A stretch of DNA of 64,000 nucleotides, from contig VFIW01000032.1 in the NCBI GenBank assembly GCA_006386115.1, positions 144,668-208,667 on the forward strand, read 5' to 3'. Positions 51,455 to 62,624 of this stretch are shown piece after piece (the first letter of the stretch is position 1; each line of letters begins with the position of its first letter). The notes below the pieces were generated by a model. That model worked only from the letters and a program-made list of their open reading frames with translations. It was not told the DNA's origin and made no database searches. Both the position numbers and the translations under genes were made by a program. Source of the DNA: Globisporangium splendens (lineage: Eukaryota > Oomycota > Peronosporomycetes > Pythiales > Pythiaceae).

Positions 51455-53707
51455 TTACTTGCCAACTAACCTTTGGAACGCGGCTCGACTCACTTGTGGG
51501 TGGCGCGCTGCAAACGCACCCCAGAGCTGCGTCCCGTGAATCGGATCAAGCAGCATGGCCTTAAGGGCGAGCTGTCCCTCTCGCGACGCCGCGTCTTGAA
51601 GAATGGCCTCAGTTTCACACTCAAACGCTTCGGTCTGATTTTTCGTCGTCAACGCTTTCGGCATGGTGCAAACTGTGGATTGAAGCAGTTGGAGTACCTC
51701 GATCGCGTGCTTTGACATGTCCACCGATTCGCAGGCATCGACGTCGAATAATGGACGCAGCTTATGCAGATCTGGTGAACTTGAACCAACAACGCTATCG
51801 GCTTCATTCGTGGCTACCATAATAGATTGAATCACGCGAGCAGCGATGGTCTGCGTTTCTTCGACCTGGTGATCGCGGCGCGTGGTGGACACGTTACTTG
51901 CATGCTTCCGGTGAATAAGCAACGCGTCACCCATGCTTTGAATGCACAAATTGTGGTGGAATAAGCATCGCAACCACAATTCATAGTCTTCGCTCGTTGT
52001 CTGCGACGACAAATAGCACGCTTCACCATGACGAGCAAGTGTCTCCAACACCTGACGCCGCAGCATCACACTCGGGTGCGCGACAAAACAGCCAAACAGC
52101 ATTCGCCACTTTGTCACCAACGGGGATGTCGGGTACACTGCTGTTTCCAAGCGCTGCATGCTGTGGGGGCTGTTTTCGTCGCGCTCGCGTAGAAGGAGAA
52201 CCGATGTACCAACGATCGAGACATCCTGGTGTTCCTGCAGATAATTCCATTGTCGCTCGATTCGTTCTGGTAAGGAAATGTCGTCGCCATCCATGCGCGC
52301 AATGTATCTCCCCTTGGCGAGCGCGAAGCCTTTGTTCAGCGACGCTGCGACCCCGACATTGGTGTCATTGCGAACATACTGGATCCGTGGATCTTGGTCC
52401 TGTAACCGAGCGACAAGCTCTGGCGTTGCGTCAGTACTCGCATCGTCAATCACCAAGATCTCGAGATGCTTGTAAGTCTGAGTCATGATGCTGACGAGCG
52501 CTCGCTCGATGTACTTTGCTACATTATGCACAGGCATTACGACCGAGATCAGATCCGACGGTGCCTCAGACGCTGTTGCAGGCGATTCCTTCGCTTTCAG
52601 CACCAGTGTACCAATGTGAACACTCGACAGGCGGTTCCGACGGTAAAACACTTCGTCCAGCGTCTCGTTCGCTTGGTACAATCGCAATAAATTGGTCAAG
52701 TCGCCTCCTCCTGCGTGGCCGGTGGCTTCGACCTCGTCCTCGTACAACCGGTTGTTGAACACGTCTTGCACCTGGTTGATTGCAAACACATGCATCTTTG
52801 GCTGCAGCGGACACGCACACTCGAGCTTTGTCGCTGTCCACTTCTGCACGATCTGATGGCCGCGCAGCTCCAAGTGGTTGGGATGATTAATGCCTTGTTT
52901 GCCGAAGGCTGCTTGAATCTCAGTGACCACGCGCTGCACTGTCGAGTGCAAGTACACACTGCCACTGAGCTCCCAGGGATAATTCCAGTCGAGACACCCT
53001 CGCGCGGGATTGAAAACGTGATATGCCAGCTTAAACGGCATGGTTGTCGGTTGCGTCTCGATCGTTGCTTTACCATCAATGCTGCGCGGCTTCACGACCG
53101 TGTGCATCGGTGGGAGCGGCAGCATTGGTTTGTTGGTCAAATGCGAGCGCCAGATACTCGGTGCGAGTTTCACATGGAAAGCAAACGGCCAGACGTCGTT
53201 GGGTTTCTGCTGCTGCCCATCTGGAGCGGTCTCCGCACTACGAGCTCCACCGTCCAAGAATGACAACGCGTCTGCGAGCTCAACGTCATCGAAGAAAAAC
53301 GCATCGTCCACAGTAAACATCACATACTTGCACGCATCGGATCCTGCTCTTTGCATCATGCCGTCGTCCTTCGAGACACCACCACTCGCGAGACTCAGCA
53401 GCAAACAGTCAGCAAAGCTCTGCCGCTCACTCTCATACAGAAACGTCACGCGGGCCGCATATTTGCGTGCGAGCGCGTCGTAATACCCGCGGATCTCTTG
53501 CGTCGAGCAGCGACAAATGACTGCGACGCGCGCAAACGCACCGTCGCGCAGCGTGACGCCGTGGAGCATCAGATGGCTGTGCAGCGTGCGCAGGTACTCG
53601 GAGAGCTGGAACACGCGGTCCATGGAGAAGCACACGATCTGCAGTTGCGGCTCCCGAAAGGCGGCGCCCGACGTAGGGAGACGCGCATATTCGCCATCAC
53701 GAGCCAT
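51455..53707 (-). CDS. Two-module glycosyltransferase (GT-A fold, C-terminal GT2)
   Basis: Intronless, 750 residues from the ATG at 53705-53707 (an in-frame ATG at 53791 would add 28). The C-terminal module is a classic family 2 transferase: SVVMPVHNVAKYIERALVS, EILVIDDASTDATPELV, NVGVAASLNKGFALAKG, the metal-binding RMDGDDISLP, then SEDYELWLRCLF. The N-terminal module (about residues 15-330) begins PQLQIVCFSMDRVFQLSEYL and has a second DxD-like site in FTVDDAFFFDDVELADAL, which suggests another GT-A-like domain with its own sugar-nucleotide site. No signal peptide or membrane helix is visible. Acceptor and donor are unknown; a role in cytosolic or surface glycan synthesis is inference. The tail after the GT2 module is helical. 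Confidence 0.85.
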   Translation of the reverse strand: MARDGEYARLPTSGAAFREPQLQIVCFSMDRVFQLSEYLRTLHSHLMLHGVTLRDGAFARVAVICRCSTQEIRGYYDALARKYAARVTFLYESERQSFADCLLLSLASGGVSKDDGMMQRAGSDACKYVMFTVDDAFFFDDVELADALSFLDGGARSAETAPDGQQQKPNDVWPFAFHVKLAPSIWRSHLTNKPMLPLPPMHTVVKPRSIDGKATIETQPTTMPFKLAYHVFNPARGCLDWNYPWELSGSVYLHSTVQRVVTEIQAAFGKQGINHPNHLELRGHQIVQKWTATKLECACPLQPKMHVFAINQVQDVFNNRLYEDEVEATGHAGGGDLTNLLRLYQANETLDEVFYRRNRLSSVHIGTLVLKAKESPATASEAPSDLISVVMPVHNVAKYIERALVSIMTQTYKHLEILVIDDASTDATPELVARLQDQDPRIQYVRNDTNVGVAASLNKGFALAKGRYIARMDGDDISLPERIERQWNYLQEHQDVSIVGTSVLLLRERDENSPHSMQRLETAVYPTSPLVTKWRMLFGCFVAHPSVMLRRQVLETLARHGEACYLSSQTTSEDYELWLRCLFHHNLCIQSMGDALLIHRKHASNVSTTRRDHQVEETQTIAARVIQSIMVATNEADSVVGSSSPDLHKLRPLFDVDACESVDMSKHAIEVLQLLQSTVCTMPKALTTKNQTEAFECETEAILQDAASREGQLALKAMLLDPIHGTQLWGAFAARHPQVSRAAFQRLVGK

Positions 53708-54122
53708 GAGAGCTTTGTGGTTGTCCTTTTTCGCTTGTGCCAATTTTGGGAATCTCAGAGGTGCACAGTAATGATCTTTAATTTTGATCATGAGGAGTGA
53801 TGGTCGTGTATTTTTGAGCCATGAAGGGAATCGTACAGTATTTGCTCTCTAATTCGAGTATAGGAGTGATGGTTCGAGCAGTTCTACTGTAGAGCATCTC
53901 ATATGTTATGTTGCTTTTGCACACAGACTTGTACAGTAGTGATCTCTTATTTTTGCGAAGAGGAATGATGGTCCGACAAATCGATTCCGAAAATGGGCCA
54001 TGCTGCATGGCCACTGCGTGCTCATTGCGACATTGACAAGCTACACACACACACATACACACAGCAACCTCACGCGCACACGTTGTGCTATATAGCGACC
54101 ACGTGACACGAACGACAGACAG
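53708..54122. other. Short divergent promoter region
   Basis: Shared 5' region of the glycosyltransferase (-) and the COA4-like gene (+). It includes a CA repeat near 54041-54062 and three loosely repeated stretches of the form GAG-AGTGATGGT-CGA (about 53793, 53865, 53963) spaced about 72-98 bp apart. Confidence 0.4.
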
Positions 54123-54401
54123 ATGAGCAGCAGCAATGCGCCAAGCGCGGCCCAGGCAAAGGCGTTCGTGCCACCAGTGGTGCCGGGGCTGCACGCGGGC
54201 AGTCAGAGCGATTTCGGCGACGACATCGACATTGACGCCATGATTGAGAAGATGGGGTGCGCGCAGGACTACTACAAGCTCGAGGAGTGCCTGGGCGAGT
54301 TCGACCGCGACTGGACCAAGTGCCAGGCGCAGGTCAAGCAGCTCAAGCTCTGCAACGACCGACTGCAGAAGCTCAAGCAGGCTGCGCAGCAAAAACCGTG
54401 A
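54123..54401 (+). CDS. COA4: Twin CX9C mitochondrial protein, COA4-like
   Basis: 92 residues, single exon. The coiled-coil-helix-coiled-coil-helix signature is exact: CAQDYYKLEEC and CQAQVKQLKLC, each two cysteines with nine residues between, linked by LGEFDRDWTK. Such proteins are oxidised by the Mia40 relay in the mitochondrial intermembrane space. The spacing and the block YYKLEECLGEFDRDWTKCQ resemble COA4 (yeast Cmc3), a cytochrome c oxidase assembly factor. The first 40 residues are Ala/Pro/Gly- and then Asp-rich and probably disordered. The end of the gene is 337 bp from the end of the convergent PP2A subunit gene. Confidence 0.88.
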   Translation: MSSSNAPSAAQAKAFVPPVVPGLHAGSQSDFGDDIDIDAMIEKMGCAQDYYKLEECLGEFDRDWTKCQAQVKQLKLCNDRLQKLKQAAQQKP

Positions 54402-54738
54402 CATGCAGGGAAATGGACCACGACGAGAAGACCAACACTAATAAACGCAGCTTTTTTCATTTGTTGTTGTTTATTTATCTTTTTAGGAAAGCACGTAGGT
54501 GTACTTCTCGGTTGTCGTGCATATTGATACGGGTGCTGCCTTTGTGGACATCTTCCAGTCCAATTTTAACCTCCTCATTTACGTGTGGGCTTGCCCCGAC
54601 GAACGCAGGCAAAAAAGTGCTGCTCCCGCCGTCCTCTTCGTTTCGATTTTGGGTGCGTGCGTGTATAATGTGTGTGCTTGCGTGCGTCATCGCTCCTTTG
54701 TTCTTCTCGGTACTTGGAGTCACCGCTGGAGTATCAGG

Positions 54739-57488
54739 TTAAAATGGAGCTTCGACCGTTCGACTCGCACCGCTGGTTGACGTGTTGTTGCCGCTGCCCA
54801 TGATCTCAATGTCGTCATCCTGTTCGTCCGAGACGTACCATCCGTCCATAGTGTCAATATCCATGGCCGTGTCATCGTCGCGGCATTCTTCCTCCATCGC
54901 GAGTCGAGCGTACTCAGCTCGAGCGTAGCGGTCCCAGTCACTGCACACATACCACAAAAGATGGACGCAATTCGATGAGACTCACAAATTCCAACTAGCA
55001 AAGAGAAAACCAAATCAGACGTACGTTAGCTCTGGCTCGGCGAGTTGCTGGCGGAGAAGGAACGGATCGCGCTGCTCAAACTCGATGAACTTGCTCAAGT
55101 TGAAGAGCACGTTGAAAAACACACCCGAGACGCGGATCTTGTCTTCTCGGATAAAATCCTTGTGGTAAAACTCTCCCTCGACGGCTGGATGCAGCAAGTC
55201 CGACCTATATAACACAATATTCGAGCATAACAGTGAGTCGATGTCCTGCAGCTTCCAAAGCATCAAAAAAGCGAAAGCACTCCGCACATTTGACACAGCA
55301 CGTCTTCAAACGGGACGACTTCATGGCCAAGGCATTCCATTCGATGGATTTGATGGCGGTAGAACGTGCGCATTTCGTCGGAGCGGATCACACTGTCTTC
55401 GTTTGTGTCGATCAGTTCAAACCAGTACTGAATGCTCACGGGGTTGCTCTTGTCTTCTTCTGAGAGCATAAAGTCTAACGATTCAAGCATACATAAAATA
55501 CATGTCAGGTTTCACCCATTTCGTCCATTCACTTATGCATCCCATCGCAAACTTACAGATAAAGTCTTCATAGCTCATTTTCTTCTTCTCTTCAAACGAG
55601 AGACTCTGCACGCGGGCAAACGGGCGACGGCCGTGCTCAAAGATGCGATCCACGATTACGCGCGTCAACGCGTGGCCACCGTACCGCACGAGGTCGTCTT
55701 GGCTCAGCAAAAAGTCGTGATCCGTGTCGAGTTCCCAAAATTTGCAGTACAGCACGTAAAAGTGTTCGTACGAAAAGTACGAGTTGACCTGGAACAACAG
55801 CAAATAACGAACACGCCGCATAGTTTCAGTCACTGGAAGCATCTGCACAAGGCTGCAATGGACAGACGCCGTCACCAACCTTGTTGATATCTTCTTCTTC
55901 GTCTACGCAGTTGAATGCGTCAATAAGATTGCTTCGACGCAATTTCCGCAACGTGATTTTCCCACTGCTATCTCTATCTACACTGTAAAAAATCCGTACA
56001 ACGACCGTCAAGGCTGTGTGCATTCGCAAAGACGACAGGCAAAAGATTAGTCGCCAAGACTCATATCATCTGATCGTGGAAAGCAACAGCTCGTACCATA
56101 TTTCTCTTGAAACTCGGGCGTATTTCCCAAAAACTCTAGTCCCGGGTGGTACTTGAGGAGCTCTGCAGTGTCATCCAGAAAAAGAAACCGTCAGAAATGC
56201 AGTACCACAACAGACCCGACACAGCACGCAATGGTGGGACTTACCATGCAGGAATGGCGCAAAGTCGTCACGCTCTATGTAGTCGTTCTGTGGCTGCTTT
56301 ACTACTCTAAAAAAGCGCTCGACGCTGTCGTACGGCGCGAGTTCTTTCGACCAATAGGCTTGAAAGACGTCCTTTGTGATTCGCGGTGCATCATCCTCTG
56401 TCGTTTCTTTCGGTGCGCTCGGCGATTTGGTGGAGTCGGTGTTGTGGACCGACGCGAGGATGCGGCGGAAAAACGGGGCGTTGAAAAACGACGGGAACCC
56501 GCAGAGGTCCTTGGTGATCGCGACGAAATCTTCTACTTTCATGCCATCGACAAAGTCTCGGAACCTCGTTTCAATATCGTTCTACAAGCACAAGAAAAAT
56601 AAAGGTGAGGCGTTCATATTGCAGCCATATAGCATTCACTTTAGTACAAAAGCAGCCAAACACACGTACGGTCTTGCGTGCAATGGAATCGGTCGACAGA
56701 CCGCGCAGCCGGCCACGACGGCCTTCACCGGGCGTGTACAGCTTCGGGATCTGCTTGCGTAGTTGGCCAAGCGCGGCATGGTCTGCGTCCGCTGCTGTGC
56801 TGCTGCTGTTGTCGTCCGTGGTACTGTTGGTATCTCCGTCCGTCATGCTTTGATCGCCGCCATCCACTGCTGGTGTCTCTTCAACATTGTCATTCGCTTT
56901 CATCACGACATCGCCATTCTCTCGCTTCTCAAGCACTTCGCCATGCAGCTCGTCGCCGAATAGACTCACGACGTGGTTGAGCTTCTTGCGGCTGTTGTTG
57001 CTGTTCGGGCTATTCGTCGCCGATATACCAAAGTGGTGGTAATTCGGGGGTCGTTTCGGGCTCCGCGACGGCGAGTTCAAGTCGACACCGTTCCCAGAAA
57101 GCGGACCGCTGCTGCTGTTGCCGCTGTGCGGTCCCTGCACGACAAACGGGTTCGCGTTGCTCGCATACAGCGCCACGATCGCGTCCATGTCCTTGCCGCT
57201 GCGGATATCCGCGACGATGGCGTGGATCATGTCCTTCGTGCCGTCCACATTCAGCCACTGCTTGAACAGTTCCTCCATCTTCATGCGCGCGCTCGGACAC
57301 AGATGCGCGCTCTCAATCTCCGACAGCCGCAGCGCGTTCTCGTGCGGGTTGCTACTGCCACCAAACCCATTACTGCTGCTATTCGCATTATGTGAAGCTG
57401 CCGACGGCGAGATCATCGTCGTGTCGTCGCCGTCCATGTGCAGATTGAGCTTGGGCGGCGCGGCCGACGTCTCCACTTCGAGCTCCAT
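54739..57488 (-). CDS. PP2A regulatory subunit B'' (PPP2R3/TON2-type)
   Basis: Eight exons: 57488-56670, 56581-56245, 56162-56097, 56013-55880, 55788-55557, 55474-55288, 55204-55025 and 54940-54739. All borders are GT-AG and the sum is 2157 bp, 718 residues. B'' subunits are calcium-binding proteins that direct the PP2A phosphatase to its targets, often at centrosomes or the cytoskeleton. Exon 1 (273 codons) is a disordered Ser/Asn/Gly/Asp-rich head with an [14 protein letters not shown] segment. The rest matches the family: [53 protein letters not shown], a first EF-hand with [13 protein letters not shown], then [20 protein letters not shown] as a second EF-hand, and [19 protein letters not shown] and [12 protein letters not shown]. 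The first EF-hand loop has Asp at positions 1, 3 and 5 of the loop, but the second has a weaker set (D-N-D with Glu between), so calcium binding at that site is uncertain. Confidence 0.92.
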
Positions 57489-59280
57489 TTTCGTCGCTGC
57501 TGGTTCGAACGCAGAGACAGAGTCAAAGCGCGGGGATAATAAGAACGCCTCCTGGTCCCACACACACACGCACTGCGTCAGTCAGTCTCTTGCTGCCCTT
57601 GTAGCGAAGCAGGCGTCTGCGCTCAGCGGCCAATGCTCGCACACGCGGTCTGCGGTTATTTGGTTATTGGTTCTTCTTCGCCCCCCTCCTTGTCCCCCCT
57701 TCCCCCTCGCTTCTCGTTCCTTCGGTCTGAGTATACGCGTCGTTGATTGGCTGATATCCCACCGACAAGATTGCGTTTCAGCCAACGAGAGCGAGGAGAG
57801 AGAAACACTTGTCGCGGCATTGGGAAAGAGAAAAGGATGACATGGCTTTGGGCTTGATGCAAAAGCTGTAGGAAGCGCGCGCGCTATTGCTGCGTGGATA
57901 CAGTCCGTAGTACTATGCGTGAAGGTCATTTGCCTATTCACCAAAGCAAAGCTGGAGCACGTTAGCAAAGTGTTGCTCACTGACTTGAGGTTGTCCAACC
58001 AACAAACCCTGCTTTGACTGGAAGCAGAGTGGCTGACTGACTTGACTGGAAGGCTTCCAGTCAGTGCACACAGTCAAAGACATTTAATTGGTAGAAAATT
58101 GGACATGCAACGTTGTGATTGGCTGATAGTGAAGTGTTGCTCACTCCACCCAAAGAAAAATCACTCAGCACAGATGGCGCCTACAGTACCATCACGGTCA
58201 TCTTTGTTGACACAAGTGCGATCTGGCGTTGTATTAGTACTGTGGCGTGGTTGTTTTCCATTTTGCATGCAGGCTAGTGGCGTATCTATGCATGCAAATG
58301 TGTGAAGAATGCCATCCGTGACATGATGCATGCTGTACGCAGCAGATACGTAAAGAGAACAGAGCGCGTCGCAGGCGCAAAGATTGTTCTGCGGAAAGAA
58401 CGCGAAGAATGGGGATGCGCGTGTGGGTCCACTGCTGTCACAGGAACTGAGGATACCCGTAAGTGCGCACTACCCATTTTGGTTAGGTACGCATGACATT
58501 AAATTGGGGACGACTTTCCCTCCATCCCGTATTTACCGGGTTGACACCTGACGCAACTTGGGGACCTGCTCCAGTTTGGAGCACGTTGAGTTGCATCTTC
58601 TGTTGTGCGTGGTGTCACCACGAATTGGAATGATGCACTTGCAGTCAGTCGTCACCATCGTGTATTGATTGATGGCGCCTGACGTGAAAAAGGCGTGGGA
58701 TCAGAAAGCCTCGAGTGTTTTTCTCTGTCACAGGTTGCATGCAATTCCACAGGTAGTTTCTCCACATAGCGAGCCGAAATAGACATCATTATTTCAACAA
58801 ATCTTGGCAACTTCACACACGGAATACTCAACACAAAGCACAGTTTGTGCCGAGACCGGCATTCACTTCAGCTAAATAGCGCGTTACTTATCGAACTGCT
58901 GTTTGGAGACAGGTGCCACGTTTTTGTCGATTAATGCATTTACAGAGGTTTATTTGCTTCACTTGAAATCGGTTCGAGTTCGAAGCGTGACGCAGTGCGA
59001 ACCGTTGGTGACGTTCACAGAAAAACACTCGATCCCCAACGCATACAGACTGTAAAATATGATAATCAGGTCTATTTTAATCCTTGAACTATAGACCTCA
59101 GCTATTTTCAGTTTGTATGCTGACGTGAAACTTGGCTGCCTCTGTAAATTGCTCTCAAGCTCCCGATTCTTTTCATTGCGGGAAACCACGCTTGCTTTTT
59201 TCGATCGCAATATGGGCAGCACGATGGAGCCGCTCATAATTCGAAACCACACGAAGAAGCTCCGCATTTCAAGCAGAACG
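57489..59280. other. Intergenic 1.8 kb with repeated CCAAT element and hairpin
   Basis: No gene is supported. The 12-mer GATTGGCTGATA occurs exactly at 57745-57756 and again at 58117-58128. Further ATTGG boxes are at about 57662 and 58087. A perfect 10-bp hairpin lies at 58043-58063. Short TGACTGACTTGACTG-type direct repeats surround it (57977-58060). Confidence 0.4.
58043..58063. repeat. Perfect 10-bp inverted repeat with one-base centre
   Basis: TGACTGGAAG, G, CTTCCAGTCA. It sits in a patch of TGACT-type repeats upstream of the PP2A subunit gene. Confidence 0.7.
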
Positions 59281-60550
59281 ATGGCAGACGCGCAGAAAGA
59301 GATCGAGAAGCTTCACGAGCAGATCCATAAGGGCACCGAGGAGACCAAGACGTACTTGGAATCGGTGCGCGCGTGTTGTATTTCTCTAAGCTGCTTGCTT
59401 GATGAGCAGGCTCCACTGACTGATCGTGCATGCTGCTGTCCTGGTTTGCTGCTGTAGCTAAAAGCCAAGTTGAGCGAATACGACGAGCACTACAAGGTGT
59501 CGGAGACCGCGACGTCGTACCTGCAAGCCGGTATCGATCGCGCGCACAAGTCTGTGGATGAGGTACCCGCTTTTTAAACTGTCTTGTGTGTGCGTGTGTG
59601 GATCAGACTGTGATCTCTATGCGTATCTGTCCACCTGTCTGTGTGTATCTTCGTAGTTGAAGGAACTTGGCGATAAGCTGAAGCAAAAGAGCAGCGACAA
59701 GAAGGAAACGCTCGTGGACGCGACGAAGGCGTCGTTCGAGAAAGTGCACGCGGCGCTCGAGAGCTTGAAGCAGAATGGCCGCGAGTACGACCAAAAATTC
59801 AAGGTGCGTGTTTGCATTTGGCAGTGCATGCGATGTGAACTTGGCCGGTGATAATGCGTGCTAACCCCTTCGGTCGATTGCATGTTGATGCCGTTGGCAA
59901 TGGCAGGCGACGCTCAGCACATCGTTTGAAAGTGCCAAGGGCGGTGTTGGTGCGGCGGCGTCGACGGTGTCCTCGTCGGTCGAATCGATTGTGAGCACGA
60001 CCCGCGAAAAGACGGTGTCGAGTTTCGAACAGATCAGGGACCAGATCGCGAATGTGCAAAAGGCTGTCGGCGACAAGACGGCCTCCGTGGGCCACAATGC
60101 GCTCGGTATGCCCTTTTTTCGTATTTCTCACTATGCAATTTGACTGGATGTGCTGATAAAAAAGCACGATGATGTACGATTGATGCAGTTGCTGCGGGTG
60201 GCGTCCTAGCCAAGGCCGAAGAGCTCGACGAGCGTTTTGGCGTGCGCACGACGATCACGGGTGCTGTCGCCGCGGTCACGGAGAAGGTCGTCGACCTGGA
60301 CAAATCGCTTGGCGTCTCGGAGACGGCCGCGAAGGTAGACGAAAAGGTGAGCGGTGGTATTGGCGCGAGCCTGCTCAACAAGGGTCTGGAGCTTGTCAGC
60401 AGCTCGGTCGAGTACGTCACGGACGCGATCAACCACGCCAAGGAGACCGCCGCAGCGGAGGCGCAGAAGACTAACAGCAGCACCGATACCGACGAAGAGA
60501 CCAAGCCCGCCGCGAAGACGGTCGAAACGGACGCGACATCCATCTTGTGA
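59281..60550 (+). CDS. LEA-like amphipathic-helix protein 1 (five exons)
   Basis: Exons are 59281-59364, 59458-59562, 59657-59803, 59907-60105 and 60189-60550, in phase, 298 residues. The N-terminal part is the family core shared with the two genes downstream: QKEIEKLHEQIHKGTEETKTY, then VSETATSYLQAGIDRAHKSVDE, ASFEKVHAALESLKQNGREYDQKF. It is predicted as long amphipathic helices with regular Lys/Glu and Ala and no cysteine, as in late-embryogenesis-abundant or perilipin-like proteins that coat membranes or protect during drying. The remainder (VSSSVESIVSTTREKTVSSFEQ and GVLAKAEELDERFGVR to the end) is less regular and Ala/Val-rich. Function is not known. The first intron uses a GTGCGC donor; all exon ends but one lie between codons. 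Confidence 0.75.
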
Positions 60551-61817
60551 GCATAGTTGACCTCGTTTCGTCCATTATTGGCTTCTGCATATTGCGATTT
60601 TGTCTGTGAGTAGTCGGGAGTACGCGACATACATGTAACTTCCATCCAACCTGCCGTGGATTTTACTACTTTTGATACTGAGCTCTTGCTTTTCTGCGCC
60701 ATGCCACAGTGAAAGTCTCACATTGTAAGATACTATGTAGCCATCTCAGCTTTTTTTTCTCTTTCTGAAAAAGATGCAAAGCGGCATACTGGGTGGGACC
60801 GGTTGCGGCATTTCGCATAGAGAACACGGTTATTTCAGAGTTCTTGCAGACGCAGTCATGCCAGCCACAGTGTGTATGGCGAAGAACACCGTTCCAGAAC
60901 ATGGCTTCCTCCTGACTGCTTCAACGGCAACGAGCGAGCAGATGGGAGCATTCTCAAGTGTAGCCGTCTCTGTCTCCTTCAAGGTACGTACGCGCATGTG
61001 GACGAAGATGGGGGGATCCATCCGTTCAGAGAACGCAGCAGCAACGTATGCTGAGTTTCGTATCCAATGCTGGATTGCGCCTGCTCTCCTCATGCCGCGA
61101 GCGCTCCATCCGTAAACTCTGTGTACTGCTTACGCCGAAAGCGGCGCGTTGGACGTTCAGCGTGCCGTCATCACCATTGGCCTGTGCTCAAGCCAGTGTT
61201 TGGCTCGCTGGATCTGCGACAGAAACAGGTCGGAACGAGGACCCTTCTCAAGGAACGCGGTTTATGCCACGCGGCTCGCAGACCACTGGGCTGCTTCTAA
61301 TCATCCCGTGCGAGCAGCTGCGGCGACAAGCAGAACGCGCTCGCTACAACTTGCTTTTGTATGGAGCGGGCGGCTGCAAAGAGCATTCATTATTGCATGG
61401 CTCTCCTCCATGTTCTCCGCTGCGTTCTTCATGCTGGTGCACCCATCCTTCTTGGGTGTGGCGCGCACATGAAGATCAATCCATATAATTTCCCACGGGA
61501 TCAAATTCGACGCTTTTCCTATATGGATGTCGCTCTAGTTGAAGTGGTCGTATCAGTTGTCGCAGGTGAGCAGAATTTTTTGGAGTCGGTTGGGACAACA
61601 CAACGTGGCAGGTGGATAATATGATTTTTTGTATACTCGACGGTTCTCGTGGAGAGAAAATCCGGTTCCTGAGTGTGTGCACAGCAGCAAGTGGGTGCAA
61701 CGTGCAAGAATGCGGAATGGCAGCGCACTTGAGGGCCAAAGTGGCGGTCATTCCGCAATTTGCTCTCTGAAGAACAAGCGCCCCCAAGCCTCCACAAGCC
61801 TCCCCTCTTCATCCAAG
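60551..61817. other. Intergenic between LEA-like genes 1 and 2
   Basis: 1.27 kb without a convincing gene; ORFs of about 110-150 codons on the plus strand near 60774-61488 have no recognisable features. Contains the core promoter of LEA-like gene 2. Confidence 0.35.
61748..61764 (+). promoter_or_regulatory. Inr-FPR core promoter of LEA-like gene 2
   Basis: TCATTCC (initiator) plus one base plus CAATTTGCT (flanking promoter region), 53 bp before the ATG at 61818. The central CATTCCGCAATTT is identical to the ATPase promoters. Confidence 0.75.
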
Positions 61818-62624
61818 ATGACTGCCCAGCAAGAACTCGAAAAGTTGCAACTCGAGATCCAGAAAGGTGCCGACGAGACCGCTACCTACCTGGCGTCGCT
61901 CAAGGACAAACTCGCCGAGTTTGACGACAACAACAAGGTGTCGGAAAAGGCGAGCGCGTTTTTCCAAGCCGGTATGGACCAAGCCCACGCCTCGGTTGAA
62001 GAACTGAAGGCGTTCGGCTCCAAGTTGGAGGCGCAATCGAAGGAGGCGTCGGCCGAATTGGTCGAATCCGCCAAGGGTGCGCTTGACAAGCTCCACTCTT
62101 CGATGGAAGAATTGAAGAAGAACGGTGAGGCGTACGACGAAAAGATCAAGGCTTCGCTGGCGTCGGCTGTTGAAAACGCCAAGGAAGGTCTCGCCGAAGC
62201 TTCGGCTTCGGTGTCTGGTTTCGTGAACGCTAGCCGCGAAAAGGTCCTTGAAGGCTTCGAGTCGTTGAAGGAGCAATTTGCCGCCGCTCAAAAGGCATTG
62301 AACGAGCAAGCCAGCAACGTTTCCGACAAGCTCGAAGACGCTGCTGAAGCTGCCGCCGACAAGGCCGAAGACGCCAAGGACGCTGTGGAAGACAAGGCTG
62401 AAGACATCAAGGACGCTGTGGAAGACAAGGTGGACGACCTCAAGGACGCCGTTAAGGACTCCGCGAAGGATGCCAAGGCCGAGAGCCACACTTTGTACGA
62501 AAACGCTTCGGACGCGGTCCACAACGCCGTTGAGTACGTCGCGGAAGGTCTGCAGAACGTGAAGAACACTGTCACGAATGCGCTCTCGAGCGAGACCCCT
62601 GAGAAGACCGAGAAAGCCCCATAG
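61818..62624 (+). CDS. LEA-like amphipathic-helix protein 2 (intronless)
   Basis: 268 residues, one exon, from the ATG at 61818. The first 115 residues align with gene 1: TAQQELEKLQLEIQKGADET, KVSEKASAFFQAGMDQAHASVEELK, AKGALDKLHSSMEELKKNGEAYDEKI. The middle has SASVSGFVNASREKVLEGFESLKEQF. The C-terminal 90 residues are a tandem of about 11-residue units of the form KAEDAKDAVED / KAEDIKDAVED / KVDDLKDAVKD, the type of repeat known in group 3 LEA proteins. The introns present in gene 1 are exactly absent. Strong codon selection (many AAG, GAC, GCC, TCG) suggests high expression. A role in stress or desiccation tolerance, or in coating lipid droplets, is inference from composition. Confidence 0.8.
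   Translation: MTAQQELEKLQLEIQKGADETATYLASLKDKLAEFDDNNKVSEKASAFFQAGMDQAHASVEELKAFGSKLEAQSKEASAELVESAKGALDKLHSSMEELKKNGEAYDEKIKASLASAVENAKEGLAEASASVSGFVNASREKVLEGFESLKEQFAAAQKALNEQASNVSDKLEDAAEAAADKAEDAKDAVEDKAEDIKDAVEDKVDDLKDAVKDSAKDAKAESHTLYENASDAVHNAVEYVAEGLQNVKNTVTNALSSETPEKTEKAP

Noticed and set aside
59113..59280. Upstream extension of LEA-like gene 1 to an ATG at 59113
   Set aside because: The added 56 residues do not match the paralogues, whose N-termini correspond to the ATG at 59281.
60774..61488. ORFs of 113-146 codons between LEA-like genes 1 and 2
   Set aside because: Two overlapping frames on the same strand are open, neither resembles a protein family or the LEA-like core.
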